DNA of 38,271 bases. Origin: Chlamydiota bacterium. Its GTDB lineage: Bacteria > Chlamydiota > Chlamydiia > Chlamydiales > Simkaniaceae. A program made the translations under genes and the position numbers. The DNA lies in contig JAAKFF010000004.1 of the NCBI GenBank assembly GCA_011065165.1, positions 1-38,271 of the forward strand. The letters run 5' to 3'. This document shows, one piece after another, positions 33,183 to 38,271 of this stretch. Every line of letters begins with the position of its first letter. The first letter of the stretch is position 1. Below the pieces are notes generated by a model that was not told the origin of the DNA, did not search any database, and saw nothing but the letters and a program-made list of their open reading frames with translations.

Positions 33183-34046
33183 CTACTTAGCGGAACCTTC
33201 AGGGAAGTGCTCGTTAATGAGCTTCTGCTCCTTTTCGAAGTAGTTAGCCATGATCTGCTGCATCTCTCTCTCCGCTTCACTATTGGCTGTGATTTTGCCT
33301 TGGCCGAGCGCCATGAGATGTTTGCGCGTTGCACTCGATGCGTAAACTTTAGGAATGATATCGATGGCGCATCTGATATGATTTTGAGTTTTAATATCGG
33401 CGTATTCATCACTATCGCACGCCTCCTTCATCTGCTTGAGTTTTTCAATTTGAAGGACAATGTGCCGCTTCTGATAGCTCTCCAAGTCAACTCTGTTTTG
33501 AGCCTTTGCAACACCAAGAGAGAGTCCCTTGAGCCAGAATTCCGTATCGATATTGATCAGTTTATTCTCTAAAGGAGTGACGCCATCCCCTTTGAACTTA
33601 TAGCTCAGCTCATGGAGGTAGTCTAGGCTCTGCTGCTGCTCAGGACTGGGAGTGAAAAATACCATATCTCTCACCTCACGACAGAACTTTTCATTTGGAT
33701 GAGCGATCGTGACATCGATAAGCTCTCGGTCTTGCTTTTCGGCTAGAGCTTGTACTTTTATTTTGAAATGATCGGGCTTCACCTGGGAATAGTCTTGAAC
33801 ATAGGTCGAAAGCTTCTTACGCTCCTCTAGAGCGCTGTTATATTCCCACTTTTTATTCTCTTTCTTATAGGTTGAGTCCATTCCTTTCAAAAAAGAATTA
33901 TAACTACCATCTCGGTAATCACTCAGAACCTCGTCGATTAACTTTTGCTCTGTCTGAACCTGAAGCGTCTGGCTTTTAGACACTTCTGTAGCTGTGGCGA
34001 AGGTAAAACTTGCCATTAAGAGAGGGATTAGTATGAATTTCTTCAT
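33183..34046 (-). CDS. Secreted protein of unknown function at the ompA position
   Basis: A 287-residue protein that I do not recognise. The start is ATG at 34046, with GGAG 8 bases upstream. It opens a Sec signal peptide (MKKFILIPLLMASFTFATAT), with cleavage expected near residue 20. The mature part is highly charged, rich in lysine and glutamate, mostly helical, and has only scattered cysteines; it does not look like a beta-barrel porin. A good promoter lies at 34085-34093. It is located between pbp2 and tRNA-Gly/rpsB, where Chlamydiaceae carry ompA (MOMP). It is probably periplasmic; its role is unknown. Confidence 0.75.
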   Translation of the reverse strand: MKKFILIPLLMASFTFATATEVSKSQTLQVQTEQKLIDEVLSDYRDGSYNSFLKGMDSTYKKENKKWEYNSALEERKKLSTYVQDYSQVKPDHFKIKVQALAEKQDRELIDVTIAHPNEKFCREVRDMVFFTPSPEQQQSLDYLHELSYKFKGDGVTPLENKLINIDTEFWLKGLSLGVAKAQNRVDLESYQKRHIVLQIEKLKQMKEACDSDEYADIKTQNHIRCAIDIIPKVYASSATRKHLMALGQGKITANSEAEREMQQIMANYFEKEQKLINEHFPEGSAK

Positions 34047-34084
34047 AAGGGGATCTCCACGTCTTTTTTTCAATGATAAACATG

Positions 34085-34093
34085 ATTATACCA
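34085..34093 (-). promoter_or_regulatory. Extended -10 promoter for the secreted-protein gene
   Basis: On the minus strand TGGTATAAT contains a perfect TATAAT (34085-34090) with the TG of an extended -10 element. No good -35 is seen, as expected for that class. The start would be close to 34078, giving a leader of about 30 bases before the ATG at 34046. Confidence 0.5.
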
Positions 34094-34124
34094 CACTTGG
34101 CAAATAAGCACACCGAATAAAAAG

Positions 34125-34145
34125 GTAAGTAAATTTTTTACTTAC
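34125..34145. repeat. Perfect 9-bp hairpin
   Basis: GTAAGTAAA (34125-34133), TTT, then TTTACTTAC (34137-34145). It lies upstream of the promoter at 34085, so it could be an operator or the remains of a terminator of the neighbouring decayed gene. Confidence 0.45.
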
Positions 34146-34156
34146 ATAGGCAGTTA

Positions 34157-34188
34157 CAGGCACACATCTTCCAAACTTCCAGTTTGGG
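34157..34188. repeat. Dispersed hairpin repeat, copy 2
   Basis: Same 32-base element as 8855-8886, three mismatches, with the hairpin CCAAACT-TCC-AGTTTGG (34171-34187). Confidence 0.65.
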
Positions 34189-34205
34189 ATACTCAGAAAT
34201 TAACT

Positions 34206-34235
34206 ACCACAGAGATCACAGAGACCACAGAGAGG
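34206..34235. repeat. CACAGAGA-type repeat, left arm
   Basis: Three irregular units of ACCACAGAGA type. It is an imperfect inverted copy of 34378-34409, and the sequence just before it (34196-34213) recurs reversed at 10-27. Confidence 0.6.
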
Positions 34236-34237
34236 GA

Positions 34238-34380
34238 GTGGATCCCTTAACTCATAGCATTATCGGTGCTGCAATTGAAGTGCACCCGGATTAGATCCAG
34301 GTCTTCTCGAGTCCGCCTATGAAGCTTGCTTACTCTTAGAGTTGTGTCTTCCAAGGATCGAGCGCCTGATTATTTTACCT
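34238..34380 (+). pseudogene. GxxExxY-family protein remnant
   Basis: Reading from GTG at 34238 gives M-D-P-L-T-H-S then IIGAAIEVHP, the hallmark G-x-x-E-x-x-Y family opening. A one-base loss after the histidine breaks the frame; the next frame continues GLDPGLLESAYEACLLLEL, again the family consensus. Most of the protein is then missing and only a possible C-terminal scrap (IERLII) remains before the right repeat arm. An intact member has roughly 120-130 residues with a PD-(D/E)xK-like fold and unknown role. These genes are commonly flanked by CACAGAGA-like repeats, as here. The gene is clearly non-functional. Confidence 0.75.
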
Positions 34381-34409
34381 CTCTCTGTGATCTCTGCGTT
34401 CTCTGTGGT
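34378..34409. repeat. CACAGAGA-type repeat, right arm
   Basis: Reverse-complement counterpart of 34206-34235 (CTCTCTGTGATCTCTGCGTT then CTCTGTGGT). The two arms enclose the GxxExxY remnant. Confidence 0.6.
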
Positions 34410-34702
34410 TTTTCCCCCCTATCAGTGACTTTTTCAGATGCATTAAGGGAATTAAAATGCCACTTATGGAAAACTCGATATTTTAAAAGCTCAGGGGGGA
34501 AATCCGAAACGCAAGAAATTACTTCAAATAAAAGCTTTGCCTCTATGATCGATCAACTAGCCGAGGCCATTTGAATGGCTAAAGTCCAGCTTAAGTCCCA
34601 AACTGATTTTCTAATCGTTGAGTACGAATTTTCAACTTTCTTCTAATCCACTGTAATTTTTTTTCCTGAATGTCTTTTATTCCTCTTGATGCTGGAATTC
34701 TC

Positions 34703-34731
34703 TTGGAAAAAAAGGAGATATGGGATAAAAG
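34703..34731 (+). promoter_or_regulatory. Candidate promoter for tRNA-Gly and rpsB
   Basis: TTGGAA (34703-34708), exactly 17 bases, then TAAAAG (34726-34731). The start would be near 34739, 13 bases before the tRNA. If no terminator acts between, the same transcript would continue into rpsB-tsf-pyrH-frr. Confidence 0.4.
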
Positions 34732-34751
34732 TTAGTGGCTAACTACCACAT

Positions 34752-34822
34752 GCGCCTGTAGTTCAACGGTAGAACAATAGCCTTCCAAGCTATTAGTATC
34801 AGTTCGATTCTGATCAGGCGCT
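34752..34822 (+). tRNA. tRNA-Gly (anticodon TCC)
   Basis: A full cloverleaf is visible. Acceptor arm GCGCCTG pairs with CAGGCGC, the D-arm region is TAGTTCAACGGTAGAAC, and the anticodon loop CTTCCAA has TCC at 34784-34786. The T loop is GTTCGATTC. CCA is not encoded. It lies 80 bases upstream of rpsB. Confidence 0.95.
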
Positions 34823-34856
34823 ATGTAACCAAACTAATCGAAACCAAGACCGAAAT

Positions 34857-34875
34857 TTCTCCCTATAGGGGGGAA
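34857..34875 (+). other. Small hairpin between tRNA-Gly and rpsB
   Basis: TTCTCCC pairs with GGGGGGA (one G-T and one T-G wobble) around a TATA loop. It may mark processing between the tRNA and the rpsB message, or be part of the rpsB leader. There is no T-run. Confidence 0.3.
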
Positions 34876-34902
34876 TGCCGTCGTCAAACAAAGGGACAAG
34901 GC

Positions 34903-35700
34903 TTGGCAAAAGACCAAACATTACTTGTATCTGTTAAAGATCTTCTAGAAGCTGGGGCCCACTTCGGCCACCAGAAACGTCGATGGAATCCCAAGATGAA
35001 GCGCTATATTTTTGAAGAGCGCAATGGGATCTACATCATCGACCTCGCTAAAACCGTTCAGCAGCTAAGAATCGCTCTTGAAGTGATCACTTCGGTGGTA
35101 GAAAAACACCAGAGCATTCTATTTGTTGGAACGAAAAAACAAGCTAAAGTTATCATTAGAGATTGCGCCGAACGTTGCGGAGAGTTCTACGTTGCGGAGA
35201 GATGGCTGGGTGGTATGCTCACCAACCTCCAGACGATCCGTCTCTCTGTCAAAACCCTGGAGCGCATTGAAAAACGCATCACTACCGGTGGCGATGGGCT
35301 GACAAAAAAAGAGATGACTCTTCTCAACAAAGATAGAACAAAACTCGACCGCAACCTCTCTGGAATCCGTGCGATGCGCAAACCTCCAGGACTTCTGGTT
35401 GTTGTCGACCCCAATAAAGAGCACATTGCGGTAGCTGAAGCGAGAAAGCTCGGCATCCCGATAATGGGACTTGTCGACACTAACTGTGACCCCGATCCAG
35501 TCGACCATGTCATCGCCTGTAATGACGATGCCCTCAAGAGTATCAAATTAATCGTTCAAGCACTCACCGATAGGATCATCGATACGAAAGCAGCTCTGAG
35601 CATCGCCATCGATAAAGATGAAGAGGCGAAAGAGAAGAAGCGACTCGAAATGGAACCTCATGTCGAGGAGATGGAGTCTGAAGAGGAGGAGAAAGAGTGA
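34903..35700 (+). CDS. rpsB: 30S ribosomal protein S2
   Basis: Small-subunit ribosomal protein. The family opening LLEAGAHFGHQKRRWNPKMKRYIF is intact (in parts: AGAHFGHQKRRWNPKM), followed by ERNGIYIIDLAKT, VGTKKQAK and VDTNCDPDPVDHVI. The length of 265 residues includes an acidic C-terminal tail. The start is TTG at 34903, preceded by AAGGGA. It overlaps tsf by 4 bases (GTGA). The order rpsB-tsf-pyrH-frr is conserved in Chlamydiae and many other bacteria. Confidence 0.97.
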   Translation: MAKDQTLLVSVKDLLEAGAHFGHQKRRWNPKMKRYIFEERNGIYIIDLAKTVQQLRIALEVITSVVEKHQSILFVGTKKQAKVIIRDCAERCGEFYVAERWLGGMLTNLQTIRLSVKTLERIEKRITTGGDGLTKKEMTLLNKDRTKLDRNLSGIRAMRKPPGLLVVVDPNKEHIAVAEARKLGIPIMGLVDTNCDPDPVDHVIACNDDALKSIKLIVQALTDRIIDTKAALSIAIDKDEEAKEKKRLEMEPHVEEMESEEEEKE

Positions 35701-36548
35701 GCGAAAAAGTATCAGCCCAACAGGTCATGGAGCTACGCAAACGTACCAGCGTCGGCATGAGCAAGTGTAAAGATGCCCTTGTAGAAGCAGGCGGCGATAT
35801 GGAAGAGGCGATCCACATTCTTCGGAAGAAAGGGATGGCTTCTGCTGTAAAAAAGGGTGTGCGTGAAACGAACGAGGGCGTTGTCGGATATGCTGAGAAT
35901 GCTCAAGGCGCCTACCTCGTTGAAGTGAATGTTGAGACGGATTTTGTTATTCAAAACGATCGTTTTAAAGAGTTTATGAAAAACATCTCCGATGAAGCGC
36001 TCGCAGCGCAACCGAGCTCCATTGAGGAGTTTCTGAAGCAGAAATATAGTAAAAATCAATCACTCACAATCGATGAATACCGCGCAGAGATCGTCCATAC
36101 CCTTGGAGAGAACATCCAGATCAAACGCATTCTGGATTTTAAGAAGGGGAGCGACCGTTCTCTTGGGATCTACTCCCATATGGGAGGAAAAATTGTCACC
36201 GCTGTTGTCCTACAAGGTGCGAGCGACCAGGAGAAGTTAGCACGCGAAGTGGCGATGCACGTTGCAGCTGAGGCGCCCGACTTCTTAAAACCTGAAGACA
36301 TCCCAGAAGACGTCAAGGCGAAAGAGGAGGAGATCGCACGCAGCCAACTTAAGAATAAGCCTCCAGAGATTATGGATAAGATTATTCAAGGGAAGATGCG
36401 GGCTTTCTTTGAGCAGTCGTGTTTAATCAGACAAAAATATGTGAAAGAGCCCTCCATGAATGTGGCAGATTTTGTCGCAAGTGAAGGAAAAAAAGCTGGC
36501 AAAGAGCTTACAGTTGTAGAGTTTGTCCGCTGGCAGATAGGTGAGTAG
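35697..36548 (+). CDS. tsf: Elongation factor Ts
   Basis: Nucleotide-exchange factor that recycles EF-Tu-GDP in the cytoplasm. The N-terminal UBA-like domain (VMELRKRTSVGMSKCKDALV, then LRKKGMASAVKK) and the EF-Tu-contact segment (VEVNVETDFV) are present. At 283 residues it is a normal length. The start is GTG at 35697, inside the rpsB stop, which indicates translational coupling. Its stop shares one base with the pyrH start. Confidence 0.97.
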   Translation: MSEKVSAQQVMELRKRTSVGMSKCKDALVEAGGDMEEAIHILRKKGMASAVKKGVRETNEGVVGYAENAQGAYLVEVNVETDFVIQNDRFKEFMKNISDEALAAQPSSIEEFLKQKYSKNQSLTIDEYRAEIVHTLGENIQIKRILDFKKGSDRSLGIYSHMGGKIVTAVVLQGASDQEKLAREVAMHVAAEAPDFLKPEDIPEDVKAKEEEIARSQLKNKPPEIMDKIIQGKMRAFFEQSCLIRQKYVKEPSMNVADFVASEGKKAGKELTVVEFVRWQIGE

Positions 36549-37261
36549 TGGCTCAGTCGGCCTATAAGAGGATCTTACTAAAACTCTCTGGCGAATCTCT
36601 TAAAGGAGAGAGCCCTGGAGTCATCGACCATGTCGCCTGTGATCAGATTGCAGATGCTATCTGCGAAGTCTATGAGCTCGGCGTCCAGATCGGTGTTGTC
36701 ATAGGCGGAGGGAATATTTTTCGCGGCAACATGGCGGAGCAATTTGGTTTTGCTCGGACTCCCGCAGACCATGTTGGAATGCTCGCCACGACGATCAATG
36801 GCCTCATTCTCGGCCAGGTGTTAACGACCAAAGGATGCACGACGCGGGTGATGAGTGCCCTCAATTTCGATGGGATCGTAGAGCCCTATAACTGGACCCA
36901 CGCCCTCCACTCCCTCAATAAAGGACAGATCGTGATCTTCGTCGGAGGAACGGGGAATCCCTACTTCACCACCGATACCACTGCTGCCATGAGAGCTAGC
37001 GAAATTGAGGCCGAAGTGCTGCTCAAAGCGACGAAGGTCGACGGGATCTATGACAAAGATCCGATGAAGTATCCCGATGCTGTGAAGAGTGAACGCCTCA
37101 CATATGCTGATGTCCTCACCCAAAATCTCCATGTTATGGATAGCGCTGCGATCGCCCTTTGCCGAGATAATAAGATCCCTATCCATGTCTTTAATCTCTT
37201 TGAAAAAGGGGCGCTATTAAATGCTGTGATCGAAAAGTCGGGTGGAACCTTTGTATCGTAA
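36548..37261 (+). CDS. pyrH: Uridylate kinase
   Basis: Phosphorylates UMP to UDP for nucleotide synthesis. It is an amino-acid-kinase fold protein of 237 residues with KLSGESLKG at the N terminus, GGGNIFRG for phosphate binding, and the nucleotide-side DTTAAMRASEIEAE, KATKVDGIYDKDP. The start is GTG at 36548, sharing a base with the tsf stop. frr follows 14 bases after its end. Confidence 0.97.
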   Translation: MAQSAYKRILLKLSGESLKGESPGVIDHVACDQIADAICEVYELGVQIGVVIGGGNIFRGNMAEQFGFARTPADHVGMLATTINGLILGQVLTTKGCTTRVMSALNFDGIVEPYNWTHALHSLNKGQIVIFVGGTGNPYFTTDTTAAMRASEIEAEVLLKATKVDGIYDKDPMKYPDAVKSERLTYADVLTQNLHVMDSAAIALCRDNKIPIHVFNLFEKGALLNAVIEKSGGTFVS

Positions 37262-37275
37262 ATTAGAGGAAATAG

Positions 37276-37827
37276 ATGACTATTAAAGATGAAGCTAAAA
37301 GTGCTATGCAAACTTCCCTGGAACACTACCAGGAGGAGCTAAAGAATTTAAGAACCAATCGACCCAGCGCCTCAATGCTTGATGGCATCTCTGTTGAGGT
37401 CTATGGGACCGAGATGAGGATGAAAGAGCTCGCCACTGTCTCTATCTCAGATGGCAATCAACTCGTCATCTCTCCCTTCGACCCGAGTAATGTCAATGCC
37501 ATTGCCAAAGGGATTGAAAGGGCTAATTTGGGTCTTATGCCCGCTGTTGATGGGACGATCATCAGGGTTCCCTTCCCTCCTATGAGTGAAGAGCGCCGTC
37601 GTGAGATCGCTAAAGATGCTAAGGAGAAGGGAGAGAAAGCAAAGATCACCATCCGTGACCACCGCCGCAAAGCCAACGACCAGGTCAAAAAGCAGAAGTC
37701 CGATGGTGAGATCTCCGAAGATGAACAGAAAAAAAATGAAAAACTTATCCAGGAGCTCACAGACGAATTTTGTAAGAAAGTCGATGTTTTCTTCACTGCG
37801 AAAGAAAAAGATATCCTCGAAGTTTGA
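37276..37827 (+). CDS. frr: Ribosome recycling factor
   Basis: Splits post-termination ribosomes together with EF-G. At 183 residues it has the standard length, with the helical ends and the central LRTNRPSASMLDGI, VSISDGNQLVISPFD, and the C-terminal RRKANDQVKK segments. AGAGGAA precedes the ATG at 37276. It is the last gene of rpsB-tsf-pyrH-frr; a separate promoter for the tRNA genes follows directly. Confidence 0.97.
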   Translation: MTIKDEAKSAMQTSLEHYQEELKNLRTNRPSASMLDGISVEVYGTEMRMKELATVSISDGNQLVISPFDPSNVNAIAKGIERANLGLMPAVDGTIIRVPFPPMSEERRREIAKDAKEKGEKAKITIRDHRRKANDQVKKQKSDGEISEDEQKKNEKLIQELTDEFCKKVDVFFTAKEKDILEV

Positions 37828-37829
37828 GC

Positions 37830-37858
37830 TTGATTCATTTGGATGTTCGAAGTAAAAT
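37830..37858 (+). promoter_or_regulatory. Promoter for tRNA-Glu and tRNA-Lys
   Basis: TTGATT (37830-37835), a 17-base gap and TAAAAT (37853-37858) lie immediately after frr. The start would be near 37865, 13 bases before tRNA-Glu, the same spacing as for the tRNA-Gly candidate promoter. Confidence 0.55.
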
Positions 37859-37877
37859 TCTCTTCGTTAGTTGCTAT

Positions 37878-37952
37878 GGCCCCATCGTCTAGCCAGGCCT
37901 AGGACACTAGATTTTCATTCTAGCAACAGGGGTTCGAATCCCCTTGGGGTCA
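37878..37952 (+). tRNA. tRNA-Glu (anticodon TTC)
   Basis: Acceptor arm GGCCCCA pairs with TGGGGTC (one G-T wobble), the anticodon stem CTAGA/TCTAG encloses TTTTCAT with TTC at 37914-37916, and the T arm is AGGGGTTCGAATCCCCT. CCA is not encoded. It is followed after 7 bases by tRNA-Lys, as in Chlamydia. Confidence 0.96.
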
Positions 37953-37959
37953 CATTTTC

Positions 37960-38032
37960 GAGGCTTTAGCTCAGTTGGTAGAGCATCTCCCTTTTAAGGA
38001 GAGGGTCGTTGGTTCGAGCCCAACAAGCCTCA
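37960..38032 (+). tRNA. tRNA-Lys (anticodon TTT)
   Basis: Acceptor arm GAGGCTT pairs with AAGCCTC, the D arm is GCTCAGTTGGTAGAGC, and the anticodon stem TCTCC/GGAGA encloses CTTTTAA with TTT at 37993-37995. The T arm is GTTGGTTCGAGCCCAAC. CCA is not encoded. Confidence 0.96.
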
Positions 38033-38035
38033 TTT

Positions 38036-38066
38036 AAAGGTCCATTATTTGGGCCTTTATTTTTTT
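38036..38066 (+). terminator. Intrinsic terminator after the tRNA pair
   Basis: AAAGGTCC pairs with GGGCCTTT (one wobble) around ATTATTT, and a run of seven T follows at 38060-38066. This is a textbook rho-independent terminator ending the tRNA-Glu/tRNA-Lys transcript. Confidence 0.85.
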
Positions 38067-38075
38067 AAGGAGAGG

Positions 38076-38271
38076 CTAGTAGCCATTAGTTCTACTTGGC
38101 GAGCATAATATCCAGGAGAGCGGTATTGATGGAAGAGCGAAAAAGAATGAAGCTTTGCGGCTCATCGTGAACCCCAACTGTTTAGAGAGATAGGGGGTAA
38201 GGAAGGTGGTAGCAGCTATCCCAACGCCGTATGCGATCATCCGAATCTGCTCCCATTGACGTGTGAGATGG
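38076..38271 (-). CDS. 3' end of a membrane-protein gene, cut by the window edge
   Basis: The minus strand is open from the window edge to a TAG at 38076-38078. The readable C-terminal piece of about 64 residues includes two hydrophobic segments (MIAYGVGIAATTFLTPYL and FFFALPSIPLSWIL) separated by a short charged turn, which resembles the end of a multi-pass transporter. I cannot assign a family. The gene runs toward the tRNA terminator. Confidence 0.4.
   Translation of the reverse strand, partial: HLTRQWEQIRMIAYGVGIAATTFLTPYLSKQLGFTMSRKASFFFALPSIPLSWILCSPSRTNGY

Larger units (their letters stand above)
34047..34751. other. Non-coding and decayed region before tRNA-Gly
   Basis: About 700 bases without an intact gene. 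It contains the promoter of the secreted-protein gene, a 9-bp hairpin, the second copy of the dispersed hairpin repeat (34157-34188), CACAGAGA-type inverted repeats (34206-34235 and 34378-34409), a GxxExxY pseudogene between them, and a candidate tRNA promoter (34703-34731). From 34430 to 34700 I see nothing else that I can name. Confidence 0.65.

Noticed and set aside
33183-34046. A MOMP/OmpA porin, expected from chlamydial gene order
   Set aside because: The mature protein is charged and helical, without alternating beta-strand pattern or a C-terminal aromatic barrel signal.
34206-34409. A CRISPR array, because of the repeated CACAGAGA units
   Set aside because: The units are directly adjacent, degenerate, without spacers, and arranged as two inverted arms around a pseudogene.
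34326-34574. An 82-codon open frame after the GxxExxY remnant
   Set aside because: It runs out of frame through the remnant and through the right repeat arm; no start signal or recognisable motif.

Overview
The window comes from a member of the phylum Chlamydiae, most likely an environmental or amoeba-associated lineage rather than the Chlamydiaceae. The evidence is gene order. rpsB-tsf-pyrH-frr is followed by tRNA-Glu and tRNA-Lys and has a very long PBP2 gene next to it. nth-mnmE and psd lie beside secA, lpdA beside lipA, and a UDP-sugar pyrophosphorylase-like gene directly before gpsA. A metallophosphoesterase gene lies near glgC. As I recall them, these are all chlamydial neighbourhoods. 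No species can be named from the sequence alone.

Layout, left to right. Positions 1-6547 are a minus-strand block: metallophosphoesterase, an unknown secreted protein, glgC (glycogen synthesis), a HEAT-like protein, lipA and lpdA (lipoate-dependent dehydrogenase complexes). A small zinc-ribbon membrane protein (plus strand) and an archaeal-type AAA ATPase with a DUF234 nuclease-like domain (minus) follow. The ATPase promoter region carries two copies of a 13-bp near-palindrome. Positions 8645-9132 are non-coding, rich in hairpins and bounded by a duplicated secA 3' end. Next come secA, psd and the DNA and tRNA maintenance run ruvC-ruvA-mnmE-nth.

Positions 16451-20572 hold two overlapping family-9 glycosyltransferase genes, a nucleotidyltransferase and gpsA. 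The glycosyltransferase pair is bracketed by two related inverted-repeat elements. nnr (NAD(P)HX repair) follows. Positions 22160-29918 look like a surface-polysaccharide cassette: a UDP-glucuronate 4-epimerase-like enzyme, a Wza-like outer-membrane lipoprotein, a Wzc/Wzz-like co-polymerase with a degenerate ATPase domain, and two tandem O-antigen ligase/polymerase-like membrane proteins. The second pair is translationally coupled to the PBP2 gene. Together they suggest export and polymerisation of a surface glycan linked to cell-wall synthesis, which is unusual for chlamydiae.

The right end carries a secreted unknown protein in the place where Chlamydiaceae keep ompA. It is followed by a decayed GxxExxY gene inside inverted CACAGAGA-type repeats, tRNA-Gly, rpsB-tsf-pyrH-frr, tRNA-Glu, tRNA-Lys, a clear intrinsic terminator, and the 3' end of a membrane-protein gene cut by the window edge. 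There are no rRNA genes, CRISPR arrays, phage genes or intact insertion sequences.
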